Positions 1 through 8,396 of a DNA stretch of 64,000 nt are shown in pieces. How positions within the stretch are numbered: the first letter of the stretch is position 1; the number at the start of each line of letters is the position of its first letter. The notes under the pieces were generated by a model. That model did no database searches and was not told the origin of the DNA. It worked only from the letters and a program-made list of their open reading frames with translations. The stretch is from Roseococcus microcysteis. GTDB taxonomy: Bacteria; Pseudomonadota; Alphaproteobacteria; Acetobacterales; Acetobacteraceae. The stretch spans positions 2,682,501 to 2,746,500 of the forward strand of contig NZ_CP061718.1 in the NCBI RefSeq assembly GCF_014764365.1, written 5' to 3'. Position numbers and translations under genes: made by a program.

Positions 1-103
1 GGACGCAGAACTCATGGTCCGCGATTTCCAGGTCAATGCCCTTCACGGCCTGGACGTCGCCCTCATAGGCCTTGACGATCTTTCGCAGCGAAACCTCAGC
101 CAT
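1..103 (-). CDS. Sugar ABC transporter ATP-binding protein (N-terminal fragment)
   Basis: Only the first 34 codons are in the window; the gene continues beyond its left edge. The translation begins MAEVSLRKIVKAYEGD and runs on to VKGIDLEIADHEF, the usual first strands of MalK/UgpC-type ATPases just before the Walker A loop (not reached here). ATG is at 103, preceded by AGGGATGG. It is last in a minus-strand run of binding protein, two permeases and ATPase, the standard CUT1 importer order, so it should energise uptake of a sugar or polyol-like solute. The substrate cannot be told from this fragment. Confidence 0.85.
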   Translation of the reverse strand, partial: MAEVSLRKIVKAYEGDVQAVKGIDLEIADHEFCV

Positions 104-122
104 GGTCCATCCCTGTCTTTGC

Positions 123-173
123 GCCGGCCGATTCACGCCTCCGCGCCTCGCGGCGCTTCGGCGATCGGACGGC
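123..173. repeat. Palindromic intergenic element, copy 1
   Basis: An imperfect palindrome. Outer arms are GCCG-g-CCGAT (123-132) and ATCGG-a-CGGC (164-173), with an inner GCGCC/GGCGC hairpin. It starts just after the ABC permease stop codon. The arms, the internal GATTCAC and the GCCTCCGC block recur at 12129-12167 and 27633-27678. Probably a REP-like or transcript-end element; no T-tract follows. Confidence 0.6.
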
Positions 174-1068
174 TAGCCTTTCGTCGCACCAGCCGTCAGA
201 CCGGCAATGTAGTAGTCCATCAGGAAGGCGTAGATCACGACCGGCGGCAGCGCCGCCATCAAGGCGCCCGCCATGATCTGCCCCCAGGCGAAGGTGTCCG
301 CCCGCACCAGCTGCGACACCACGCCGATGGTCAGCGGCATCTGGTCCGGCGTGGTGACGAAGGCGGTGGGATAGACGAAGGCCGCCCAGGACACGGTGAA
401 GGCGAAGATGGTGGCCGCGATGATGCCGGGCAGCGCCACCGGGATGAAGATCTTCCACAGCATCTGCGGCCAGGTGGCGCCATCAATCAGCGCCGCCTCG
501 TCCAGCTCCTTCGGGATGGAGGCGAAGTAGCCGATCATGATCCAGGTGCAGAAGGGCACGGTCAGCGTCGGATAGACCAGCACCAGACCCCAGATGGAAT
601 TCAGCAACCCCAGCCCGCCCACGATCTGATAGAGCGGGATGAACAGCAGCGTGTCCGGCACCAGGTAGGTCAGGAACACGCCCGTCGCCAGCGCCTGGCT
701 GCCCCAGAAGCGCATCCGCGCCAGCGCGAAGGCCGCCAGCACCGAGACCACCATCGTGATCGCCACCACGCAGCCCGTGATGATGAGGCTGTTCAGCATG
801 AAGCGCTGGAACATCGGGTTCGTCACGATGGCCGCGAAATTGTCCAGCGTCGGGTTCCGCACGAGCCAGGGGCTGCCCGTCATGCCCGCGATCTCGGCGC
901 TGCCCTTCAGGCTCGTGATCAGCATGTAGAAGGGGGTGCCAGGAAGATGATGGCCGCCACCGTCAGGCTGATATACGCCACCCACAGCGCCCAGCGACGC
1001 TCCGCCCGCAGGCTGCCGGCCTTGTGGTAGATGCCGGGCACGTCCCGGTTCATCGCGGTCGCCGACAT
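173..1068 (-). pseudogene. Carbohydrate ABC transporter permease (MalG-like), frameshifted
   Basis: Inner-membrane permease of the CUT1 importer. The N-terminus (ATG at 1068, MSATAMNRDVPGIY...) reads to FLAPP in one frame. The remainder (FYMLITSLKGSAEI to AGATKG, stop at 173) continues in another. The break falls in a run of five G at 932-936; one extra base restores LAPPFYMLITS and a 298-residue protein, normal for the family. The downstream part keeps the EAA loop (ELDEAALIDGATWPQM) and several membrane helices. The start overlaps the stop of the upstream permease (TGATG). It is marked as broken because of what the sequence shows; a base-calling error in the homopolymer is the likeliest explanation. 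Confidence 0.85.
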
Positions 1069-2000
1069 CACATCTGCTCCTTGTTGCGGCGGACCACGCC
1101 GCGCAGGACGAAGAAGGCGCACAGCGCCAGCAGCGGCAGCATGAAGAGCGACACCGCCGCACCCCGCGGGATGTTCCCCGACAGGATGCCCACCTGGAAG
1201 GCGTAGGACGCGAAGACATGCGTGAGATCACGCGGCCCGCCATTGGTCAGCACGCGCACGATGTCGTAGTTCGCGAAGGTGACGATCAGGCTGAACAGCA
1301 CCGTGATGGAGATGATGTTCGCCATCATCGGCAGCGTGACGTAGCGCAACCGCTGGAAGCCCGTGGCGCCGTCAATGGCGGCGGCTTCATAGAGCTGCTC
1401 CGGCACCGATTTCAGCGCGGCCAGGTACATGATCATGAAGAAGGGCGCGCCGATCCAGACATTCACCATGATGATGGCGATGCGCGCCCACCAATGGTGG
1501 CCGAGCCAGGGCACCTCCGGCACCGAGATCACGGCCAGCAGCCAGTTGATCGAGGAGTAGGAGGGGTCGAACATCCACCACCAGCCCAGCGTGGAGAGCG
1601 CGGGCGGAATCACCCAGGGCACCAGCAGCATGCCGCGCCACTTGCGCTGCCCGCGGTCCGGGATGTCGTGCAGCATGTGCGCCAGCCAGAAGCCGATCAG
1701 CGCCTTCAGCAGCACCGCCGTGATGGCGAAGAAGCAGGACTGGAACGCGACCATCCAGAAGGTCTCGCTTTCCAGCAGGATCTCGTAGTTCAGCGTGCCG
1801 ACGAACTCGGTCATCCGCCGGTTCAGCATCGAGAGGTAGATGGCATAGACGGCCGGATAGGCGACCAGCCCGATGATGATGACCAGCAGCGGCGTGGTCA
1901 TCAGCACCGCGATCGAGGACCGGCGCCGCGCGAAGCGTTGCAGGCTGTTGGGCGCGCCGCGCCGGAGGGCCGCGCCGGCCAGGCTGCCATCGGCTGCCAT
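1068..2000 (-). CDS. Carbohydrate ABC transporter permease (MalF/UgpA-like)
   Basis: 310-residue inner-membrane permease with about six helices, the first near residues 33-55 (TTPLLVIIIGLVAYP). It carries the EAA coupling loop QLYEAAAIDGATGFQRLR that docks on the ATPase. I chose ATG at 2000 because AAGGGG lies 8 nt upstream; a TTG at 2006 is also in frame but poorly spaced. It lies 63 nt after the binding-protein gene and is coupled to the second permease by TGATG. The family imports sugars, glycerol-3-phosphate and similar solutes; no substrate is inferred. Confidence 0.93.
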   Translation of the reverse strand: MAADGSLAGAALRRGAPNSLQRFARRRSSIAVLMTTPLLVIIIGLVAYPAVYAIYLSMLNRRMTEFVGTLNYEILLESETFWMVAFQSCFFAITAVLLKALIGFWLAHMLHDIPDRGQRKWRGMLLVPWVIPPALSTLGWWWMFDPSYSSINWLLAVISVPEVPWLGHHWWARIAIIMVNVWIGAPFFMIMYLAALKSVPEQLYEAAAIDGATGFQRLRYVTLPMMANIISITVLFSLIVTFANYDIVRVLTNGGPRDLTHVFASYAFQVGILSGNIPRGAAVSLFMLPLLALCAFFVLRGVVRRNKEQM

Positions 2001-2063
2001 GCTCAATTCCCCTTAGCTGCTGCGAAGACGCGGGCGGGCCCCTCCCGCCCGCGCCATGGGCAC

Positions 2064-3422
2064 TCAGCCGCCGCGGCGGATGGTGTTCAGCTCGCGCTCC
2101 AGCCAGGCCAGGGCCTGGTCCACCGTCTCCCCGCCCTGGTTCACGCGGGCGACGACCTTGGTGTTCAGCGCCTGCTGGTAGGCCTGCACCGCGAATTCGG
2201 CGGGTGCCGGCGCCTGGGCCACGCTGGCGCGGGCGTTGTGGTGCTCGCGCAGCGGGTAGTTGTAGACGGTGCCCACCGGCGGGCCCTCAGTCGCCCAGAC
2301 CGCGAAGTCGCTCATGCTGCTGAAGGGCGGGATGTCATAGCCGTTCGAGGTGTTGGTCTGCTTCTCGGCCGAGGACCGCTCGCTCAGGAATTCCAGCAGC
2401 TGCTTCGCCGGGCCCTTGTTGCGGCTGAAGGCCCAGATGCCCCAGAAATAGGGCAGGTAGGGCACGAAGCGGCCCTCGGGCCCCGCCGGCATCGGCACGG
2501 TCCAGCACTTCTCGGCCACCTGCGGCGCGTCGCGCTTCGCCACCGCCCAGGCCGAGGGCGGGTTGAAGATCAGCGCCGAGCGGCCCGAGATCAGCGCGCG
2601 GTTGTTCGCCCCGTCATCCCAGGCCCAGACATCGTTGGGCAGGAAGCGCGAGAGGCGCACCAGGTATTCCACCGCCGTCTTCAGCTTCGCATTGCCGCGC
2701 ACGGTCACATTGCCGCGGGCATCCATCATCGAGGCGCCGAAGGAGGCGAGGATGGCGCCGGTGGTGTCCACCGCGTCGGTGAAGCTGCCCATGGGCATGC
2801 CGAAGGGCACGCCGGCGGCGTGGCATTTCTCCGCCGCCGCCAGGAAGGTGTCCCAGTTCCAGCTGTCGGCGCCCGGGCCGCGGCGGTTCTCGGCCGGCCA
2901 CATGGCGCGGATGTCGATGCCGGCATGCTGCTCCAGCAGGTCGAAGCGGACGCAGGCGGGCTTCATCTGCGTGCCCGAGACGGCCGGGATGGCGCGCCAG
3001 GTGCCGCGGATCTTGCCCAGATATTCCGCCGCGTCGTTCACCGGCCCGTATTTGCCGATGAGGCGGCCCATCACGTCGTCCACCGGCTCCAGCAGGTCCG
3101 CCTTCGCGGCGGGCTCCCAGGTCGGGAAGGAGAGCAGGTCATGCCCCGAGCGGCTCTGCGCCTGGGCCGCGATGGTCAGCAGGTTCTGGTTGCCGACCGA
3201 GGTGATGAAGTCCACCTGCACATTCACGCGGTTCTGCTGGCCCCATTCGGCGCAGAGCTCACGGATGGCGCCATTGCCGGCCGGGACCCAATGGTCCCAG
3301 AAGCCGCAGCGCAGCGTGGTGGTGGGCTGGGCGAAGACGGCGGGCGCTGAGAGCGTGCCCGCGGCAAAAGCGGTCGCACCCGCGCCCAACAGGGCTCGGC
3401 GCGACAGATCCTTGTCTGCCAT
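2064..3422 (-). CDS. Sugar ABC transporter substrate-binding protein, Tat-exported
   Basis: 452-residue periplasmic binding protein of the UgpB/MalE-like class. The N-terminus MADKDLSRRALLGAGATAF is a twin-arginine signal ending near ...APAVFAQ. The mature part starts TTLRCGFWDHWVPAG, with the usual clamshell features (GTWRAIPAV, WNWDTFLAAAEK). ATG at 3422 has an excellent GGAGGAG site. It is the first gene of the four-gene minus-strand transporter. It lies back to back with the oxidase/dehydratase/enolase operon, so the two units share a 123-bp control region and may handle the same compound (inference). Confidence 0.92.
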   Translation of the reverse strand: MADKDLSRRALLGAGATAFAAGTLSAPAVFAQPTTTLRCGFWDHWVPAGNGAIRELCAEWGQQNRVNVQVDFITSVGNQNLLTIAAQAQSRSGHDLLSFPTWEPAAKADLLEPVDDVMGRLIGKYGPVNDAAEYLGKIRGTWRAIPAVSGTQMKPACVRFDLLEQHAGIDIRAMWPAENRRGPGADSWNWDTFLAAAEKCHAAGVPFGMPMGSFTDAVDTTGAILASFGASMMDARGNVTVRGNAKLKTAVEYLVRLSRFLPNDVWAWDDGANNRALISGRSALIFNPPSAWAVAKRDAPQVAEKCWTVPMPAGPEGRFVPYLPYFWGIWAFSRNKGPAKQLLEFLSERSSAEKQTNTSNGYDIPPFSSMSDFAVWATEGPPVGTVYNYPLREHHNARASVAQAPAPAEFAVQAYQQALNTKVVARVNQGGETVDQALAWLERELNTIRRGG

Positions 3423-3497
3423 CTTGAACTCTCCTCCAGTGCTTTTTCTTCCGCGGTCTTCGCCGCTGGGAGGGAGCCTAGTCATGCCGTGATCCCC

Positions 3498-3518
3498 ATT
3501 GCAACGGCTTGCTGCAAT
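3498..3518. promoter_or_regulatory. Inverted repeat in divergent promoter region
   Basis: ATTGCA (3498-3503) and TGCAAT (3513-3518) are perfect arms with a 9-nt spacer, centred between the divergent transporter and catabolic operons. A second overlapping pair, CCCCAT/ATGGGG (3494-3499, 3522-3527), surrounds it. The layout suits an operator for a dimeric regulator controlling both units. No regulator gene lies beside it. Confidence 0.45.
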
Positions 3519-3545
3519 TTCATGGGGCGACCAGGATGCGCGGCC

Positions 3546-4655
3546 ATGAGCACCCTGTTTTCCGACGCGCTGGTCATCGGCGCGGGCATCGCCGGCGCGA
3601 CCGCCGGCGCGCATCTCGTCGCCACCCATCGCGTGGCCCTGCTGGAGGCCGAGGAGGTGGCGGGCTACCACACCACCGGGCGCTCCGCCGCCATCTGGAT
3701 CCTGAACTATGGCAGCGCCGATGCGCGCATCCTGACCGGCGCGTCGCGCGCCTTCTTCGAAAGCCCGCCTGAAGGCTTCGCCGACGCCCCGCTGGCCACG
3801 ACCCGCGCCATCCTGAACCTGGCCGATGCCGCGCAGCTTCCCCACCTGGAGGAGACGCTGGCCGAGGGCATCGGCCTCGAACGGCTGAGCGTGGAGGAGG
3901 CGCGCGCCCTCGTCCCCGCCATCCGCACCGACTATGCCGTCGCCGCCACCATCGAGCGCGACGCCTTCGACATTGACGTGGCCGCGCTGCACCAGGGTTT
4001 CCTGCGGCAGATCAAGGCGGCGGGGGGCGTGCTGGCGCTGCGCCACCGCGCGGGGCGCATCTGGCGCGCCAACGGTCTCTGGCACGCGGAGGCGACCTCG
4101 GGCGAAGTCCACGCCGCCCCCGTTCTGGTCAACGCCGCCGGCGCCTGGGGCGATGTGGTGGCGCGCCTGGCCGAGGTCACGCCCATCGGCCTGCAGCCCA
4201 AGCGCCGCACCGCGCTGATCGTGGACCCGGGCCAATACGACAGCACGCATTGGCCGCTGGTCGGTGATGTGGGCCACAGCTGGTATGTGCGGCCCGAGGC
4301 CCGTCGCAAGCTGATGGTCAGCCCCGCCGACGAGACCGATGCCGAGCCCGGCGACGCCCAGCCGGATGAGCTCGACGTCGCCATCGCCGTGGACCGGATG
4401 CAGCAGGCGCTGGACATTCCCGTGCACCGCGTGGAGCACCGCTGGGCGGGGCTGCGCACCTTCACGCCGGACCGTGGCCTCGCCATCGGGCAGGGGGCGG
4501 CGCCGGGCTTCTTCTGGCTGTGCGGGCAGGGGGGGTATGGCATCCAGACCGCGCCCGCCGCGGGCCGCCTCCTGGCCCATCTGGTGCGCGGCACCGAGCC
4601 CGAACCCGACATCAAGGGGGCCATCCGCCCCACCGACCCGAGGCGCTTCGCATGA
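3546..4655 (+). CDS. FAD-dependent amine/amino-acid oxidoreductase (DadA/DAO family)
   Basis: 369 residues. The Rossmann FAD motif is VIGAGIAGA (residues 10-18), followed by the E of VALLEAEE that binds ribose and YHTTGRSAA (41-49), typical of the D-amino-acid oxidase/glycine oxidase family. The C-terminus has the second FAD-contact region (GLRTFTPDRGLAIG, then CGQGGYGIQTAPAAG). It probably oxidises an amine or alpha-amino acid to an imine or keto acid. ATG at 3546 is chosen over an upstream in-frame codon because homology starts there. It overlaps the next gene by ATGA and heads a three-enzyme operon. Substrate unknown. Confidence 0.88.
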   Translation: MSTLFSDALVIGAGIAGATAGAHLVATHRVALLEAEEVAGYHTTGRSAAIWILNYGSADARILTGASRAFFESPPEGFADAPLATTRAILNLADAAQLPHLEETLAEGIGLERLSVEEARALVPAIRTDYAVAATIERDAFDIDVAALHQGFLRQIKAAGGVLALRHRAGRIWRANGLWHAEATSGEVHAAPVLVNAAGAWGDVVARLAEVTPIGLQPKRRTALIVDPGQYDSTHWPLVGDVGHSWYVRPEARRKLMVSPADETDAEPGDAQPDELDVAIAVDRMQQALDIPVHRVEHRWAGLRTFTPDRGLAIGQGAAPGFFWLCGQGGYGIQTAPAAGRLLAHLVRGTEPEPDIKGAIRPTDPRRFA

Positions 4656-5614
4656 CCGAATTCTCCGATGTGCAGGACGCCGCCGCGCGCCTCGCGGGCC
4701 GCATCCGCCGCACGCCCATGCTGCGCCACCGCGCGCTGGACGAAGCCGCCGGCGGCGCGGTGCTGGTGAAGCCCGAACCCTTGCAGATCACGGCCAGCTT
4801 CAAGCTGCGCGGCGCCACCAATGCCGCGCTGCAATTGCCGCCGGGGGCGCGTGGCGTGGTGACGCATTCCTCCGGCAATCACGGCCAAGCGACGGCGGCG
4901 GCGGCGCATGCGCTGGGCCTGCGCGCGCTGATCGCGATGCCCGAGGACGCCGCGCAGGTGAAAGTGGATGCCACGCGCGCCTGGGGTGCGGACATCCATC
5001 GCTTCGACCGCCACGGCACGGACCGCGAGGCGATGGTGGAGGAATTGGCGCAGCGTCACGGCCTGCACGTCATCCCGCCCTATGACCATCCGCATGTCAT
5101 CGCGGGCCAGGGCACGGCCATGCTGGAACTGATCGAGGATGCGCGGGCGGCGGGGCTGGTGCCCGAGCAATTCGCCATCTGCACGGGCGGCGGCGGGCTG
5201 CTGGCGGGCAGCGCGCTGTCCATTTCCGCGCTGTGCCCGGAGGCGCGCATCTTCGCGGTGGAGCCGGAGGGGTGGGACGACACCACGCGCTCCCTCCGCG
5301 CGGGCCAGCGCCTGCCCAATGATCTGCGCGGCACGAATTATTGCGACGCGCTGCTGGCGAAGGAGCCGGGGGTGCTGACCTTCGCCATCAACCAGCGCCT
5401 CGTCGCCGGCGGGCTGGTGGTGAGCGAGGCCGAGGTGCGCGCCGCCATGCGCTTCGCCTTCACCCATCTGAAGCTGGTGGTGGAGCCGGGCGGCGCGGTG
5501 GCGCTGGCCGCCGTGCTGGCCGGGAAGCTGCCGACCCAGGGCCGGGTTACGGCCATCATTCTCAGCGGCGGCAATGTGGACCCGGGCGTCTTCACGGAGG
5601 CCCTGGCGGCATGA
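4652..5614 (+). CDS. PLP-dependent threonine/serine dehydratase family protein
   Basis: 320 residues, fold-type II PLP enzyme. The PLP lysine is K51 in ITASFKLRGATN, the substrate loop is HSSGNHGQA (about 73-81), and the phosphate-binding glycine loop is CTGGGGLLAG. It lacks the C-terminal ACT-like regulatory domain of biosynthetic IlvA, so it belongs with the catabolic threonine dehydratase, serine racemase and 3-hydroxyaspartate dehydratase group. It should remove water and ammonia from a hydroxy-amino acid. It overlaps both neighbours by ATGA, which implies one transcript and linked chemistry with the oxidase before it. The exact substrate cannot be assigned from motifs. Confidence 0.88.
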   Translation: MTEFSDVQDAAARLAGRIRRTPMLRHRALDEAAGGAVLVKPEPLQITASFKLRGATNAALQLPPGARGVVTHSSGNHGQATAAAAHALGLRALIAMPEDAAQVKVDATRAWGADIHRFDRHGTDREAMVEELAQRHGLHVIPPYDHPHVIAGQGTAMLELIEDARAAGLVPEQFAICTGGGGLLAGSALSISALCPEARIFAVEPEGWDDTTRSLRAGQRLPNDLRGTNYCDALLAKEPGVLTFAINQRLVAGGLVVSEAEVRAAMRFAFTHLKLVVEPGGAVALAAVLAGKLPTQGRVTAIILSGGNVDPGVFTEALAA

Positions 5615-6762
5615 GCATGCGTATCGCCGCGCTGGACTTCCTGGGCGTGGCGGTGACGCCCAAGACCAATTGGTGCTTCCTGCTGCTGCGGACGGAGGGC
5701 GGGCTGACCGGCCTCGGCGAATGCACGCTCTCGGGCCAGGAGGCCCTGCTGGCGGCGGAGGCCGCGCGGCTGGGTGCCGAGGTCACGGGGCAGGACGCGC
5801 TGGCGCGCAACCGCCTGGCGCGGCTGCTGCCGCATGCGCCGGGCGGGCTGGTCGCGCACACGGTGCTGTCCGCCTTCGAGCAGGCGCAGTGGGATGTGGC
5901 GGCGCAGGCGGCGGGCGCGCCAATCCATGCGCTGCTGGGCGGCGCGCTGCGGCCGCGCATTCCGCTCTACGCCAACATCAACCGCGGCGTGTCGCCCCGC
6001 ACGCCCGAGGGCTTCGCCGCCGCCGCGCGGCGTGCGCTGGATGCGGGCTTCAGCGCGGTGAAGCTGGCGCCCTTCGACCCGATTGTCTGGGAAGATGCGG
6101 AGGGCTGGCGCGTGGGCTACGCGCAAGGCATCGCGCGCATCGCCGCCGTGCGCGAGGCCATCGGCCGCGATGTGGCGCTGATGGTGGACGCGCATTGGCG
6201 CTTCTCGCCCGGGGGCGCGGCGTCGCTGATCCGCGACGTGGCGCCGCTCGACCTGTTCTGGTTGGAATGCCTGGTGGCCGAGGCCAACCACGCCGAAATC
6301 CGCCGCCTGCGGAGCATGGCCAATGACCGCGGCATGCGGCTGGCCGGCGCCGAGACGCTGTCGGGCCTGGCCGCCTATCGGCCGCTGGTGGAGGGCGGCC
6401 TCTATGACGTGCTGATGCCCGACATGAAGCATTGCGGCGGGCATGAGGAGATGCGGCGCATCGCCGCCCTCGCGCTCACGGCGGGCGTCGAGATCGCGCC
6501 GCACAACCCGACCGGCCCTGTCTGCCACGCGCATTCCCTGCACGCCTGCGCGACGCTGCCGAACCTGCTGCCGCTGGAGGTGCAGTTCGGCGAGACGGAG
6601 CGCTTCTTCAGCCTGTGTGGCGGTGCCTCGCTGCGCTTCGACAGCGGTGCGGCGGCGGTGCCGCAGGCGCCCGGCCTCGGCGTGGCGCTGGACGAGGAAG
6701 GGGCACGCGCCACGCCCTGGGTGGCGCAGCGCATGCCCTGGCTGGATCCGCGCCTAGGTTAG
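5611..6762 (+). CDS. Mandelate racemase/muconate lactonizing enzyme family protein
   Basis: 383 residues, enolase superfamily. An N-terminal capping domain precedes a TIM barrel. Likely catalytic features are VKLAPFD on strand 2, the metal ligands D of LMVDAHW, E of FWLECLV and E of AGAETLSG, then MPDMKHCGG and the late barrel motif APHNPTG. It would abstract a proton alpha to a carboxylate (racemase, dehydratase or cycloisomerase). ATG at 5611 overlaps the previous stop (ATGA); a second ATG two codons on is possible. Third gene of the catabolic operon. Its stop overlaps a small convergent gene by 4 nt. Confidence 0.88.
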   Translation: MSMRIAALDFLGVAVTPKTNWCFLLLRTEGGLTGLGECTLSGQEALLAAEAARLGAEVTGQDALARNRLARLLPHAPGGLVAHTVLSAFEQAQWDVAAQAAGAPIHALLGGALRPRIPLYANINRGVSPRTPEGFAAAARRALDAGFSAVKLAPFDPIVWEDAEGWRVGYAQGIARIAAVREAIGRDVALMVDAHWRFSPGGAASLIRDVAPLDLFWLECLVAEANHAEIRRLRSMANDRGMRLAGAETLSGLAAYRPLVEGGLYDVLMPDMKHCGGHEEMRRIAALALTAGVEIAPHNPTGPVCHAHSLHACATLPNLLPLEVQFGETERFFSLCGGASLRFDSGAAAVPQAPGLGVALDEEGARATPWVAQRMPWLDPRLG

Positions 6763-6911
6763 TGCGCGGGCCGCCCGCGCTCGCCACAGGCGTAGTTGTG
6801 CGCGTGCACCAGCCCGTCGTCGAAATCCTCGGGGTGATGGACCATCGGGCGCTCGGCCTGGCCGCGCGGTTCCTGGCGTTGCGGGGTGTCGTTGCTTGTG
6901 TCCGGGTTCAT
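6759..6911 (-). CDS. Small hypothetical protein downstream of isocitrate lyase
   Basis: A 50-residue hydrophilic ORF: MNPDTSNDTPQRQEP..., then MVHHPEDFDDGLVHAHNYA and a single Cys near the end, stop TAA at 6759. A near-perfect AGGAGGACAG ribosome site sits just before ATG 6911, good support for translation. It starts 17 nt after the aceA stop on the same strand, so it is probably co-transcribed. It has no membrane helix or signal, and it is rich in His, Asp and Asn. I do not recognise a family. It overlaps the convergent enolase-superfamily gene by 4 nt. Confidence 0.7.
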   Translation of the reverse strand: MNPDTSNDTPQRQEPRGQAERPMVHHPEDFDDGLVHAHNYACGERGRPAH

Positions 6912-6928
6912 CGGTCTGTCCTCCTGGG

Positions 6929-8245
6929 TCAGGCGTGGTGGAATTGGGCCGCCTCGGTGCTGTCCTTCATGGCGGTGGTGCTGGCGGTGCCGCCGCTGGC
7001 GGCCTGGGCGACGGCGTCGAAGTAGCTGACACCCACCTCGCGCTGGTGGCGCACGGCGGTGAAGCCTTCCGCTTCCGCCGCGAATTCGGCCTGTTGCAAT
7101 TCGCTGTAGGCACCCATGCCGCGCTCGGCATAGCCGCGGGCCAGCTTGAACATGGACAGGTTCAGGCTGTGGAAGCCGGCCAGTGTCACGAACTGGAATT
7201 TGTAGCCCATGGCGCCGATCTCGCGCTGGAACTTCGCCGCCGCTTCCACACCCATCTTCCGCTGCCAGTTGAAGCTGGGCGAGCAGTTGTAGGCCAGCAT
7301 CTTGCCGGGGAAGTGCCTGTGGATGGCCTCGGCGAAGTCACGCGCGTCCTGCAGGTCGGGGTCGCTCGTCTCCCACCACAGCAGGTCGGCATAGGGGGCG
7401 TAGGCCAGGCTGCGGGCGATGGCGTAGTCCTTGCCCATGCCGGGCTTGATGCGGAAGAAGCCCTCGGGCGTGCGCTCGCCGCTGATGAAGGGGCGGTCGC
7501 GCTCGTCCACATCGCTGGTGAGCAATTGCGCGCTCTCCGCATCGGTGCGGCAGAGCAGCACGGTGCTGACACCCTCCACATCCGCCGCCAGCCGCGCCGC
7601 GTTCAGCGTGCGGATGTGCTGGCTGATCGGCACCAGCACCTTGCCGCCGAGATGGCCGCACTTTTTCTCGGACGCCAGCTGGTCCTCGAAATGCACGCCG
7701 GCGGCACCGGCCTCGATCATTGCGCGCATCAGCTCATAGGCGTTCAGCGCGCCGCCGAAGCCCGCTTCCGCATCGGCGATGATGGGGGCCATGTGGTGCG
7801 TGGCGTCATCGGCCTTGCCGTCCAGACGTTCCATGGTCGCGATCTGGTCGGCGCGGCGCAGGGCGTTGTTGATGCGGCGCACGACGCCCGGCACGCTGTC
7901 CACCGGATAGAGCGACTGGTCCGGGTACATCTGCCCCGCGCTGTTCGCATCCGCGGCCACCTGCCAGCCGGAGAGGTAGATGGCCTTCAGCCCCGCCTTC
8001 ACCTGCTGCAAGGCCTGCATGCCCGTCAGCGCGCCCAGCGTGTTCACGAAGGGCTCGGTGCGGAGCAGATGCCACAGCCGCCGCGCGCCCATCTCCGCCA
8101 GCGTGTGCTGCGTGCGGAAGCTGCCCGAGAGGCGCACCACATCGGCCGGCGTGTAGTCGCGGCGGATACCCTCGAACCGGCCAGGGTCGCGGTCACGGCC
8201 GCCGCCGCCATCGGGGGCGAGGTTCGGGGTGGGGGTGGGGCGCAT
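6929..8245 (-). CDS. aceA: Isocitrate lyase
   Basis: 438 residues. Cleaves isocitrate to glyoxylate and succinate, the entry step of the glyoxylate shunt for growth on acetate or fatty acids. The signature KKCGH is present (about 194-198, catalytic Cys196), as are [10 protein letters not shown] before it and YNCSPSFNW near residue 320. I chose ATG 8245 (MRPTPTPN) because GGAG lies upstream and N-terminal homology begins shortly after; more upstream starts lack a site. Divergent from a ScfR/RamB-type regulator across a 151-bp region with repeats. Malate synthase is not in the window. Confidence 0.97.
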   Translation of the reverse strand: MRPTPTPNLAPDGGGGRDRDPGRFEGIRRDYTPADVVRLSGSFRTQHTLAEMGARRLWHLLRTEPFVNTLGALTGMQALQQVKAGLKAIYLSGWQVAADANSAGQMYPDQSLYPVDSVPGVVRRINNALRRADQIATMERLDGKADDATHHMAPIIADAEAGFGGALNAYELMRAMIEAGAAGVHFEDQLASEKKCGHLGGKVLVPISQHIRTLNAARLAADVEGVSTVLLCRTDAESAQLLTSDVDERDRPFISGERTPEGFFRIKPGMGKDYAIARSLAYAPYADLLWWETSDPDLQDARDFAEAIHRHFPGKMLAYNCSPSFNWQRKMGVEAAAKFQREIGAMGYKFQFVTLAGFHSLNLSMFKLARGYAERGMGAYSELQQAEFAAEAEGFTAVRHQREVGVSYFDAVAQAASGGTASTTAMKDSTEAAQFHHA

Positions 8246-8274
8246 GGGCGTGTCTCCGTGGGTGCTGTTCGCTG

Positions 8275-8385
8275 TGTGAATAATTGACATTGCGCCCGCC
8301 GAAATCACGCGCAGAATGGCGCTTCACGCGGCAAGACTGTGAAGGCCGCGACGTGATGCCCCGCAAATCCGTGAAGCTTGTGAAG
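8275..8385. promoter_or_regulatory. aceA/regulator divergent promoter with GTGAAG repeats
   Basis: The hexamer GTGAAG or its complement occurs four times: CTTCAC 8322-8327 facing GTGAAG 8339-8344 (inverted, 11-nt spacer), and direct copies at 8371-8376 and 8380-8385, nine bases apart. A 15-bp imperfect palindrome, TGTGAAT-A-ATTGACA, lies at 8275-8289 about 30 nt before the aceA start. The last repeat also contains the regulator ribosome site (AAGGA), which would suit autoregulation. The layout suggests operators for the adjacent ScfR-type protein. Confidence 0.5.
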
Positions 8386-8396
8386 GACCGCGTCCC

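Noticed and set aside
1218-3350. 710-codon plus-strand open frame over the ABC transporter genes
   Set aside because: Overlaps well-supported permease and binding-protein genes; low-complexity translation without motifs.
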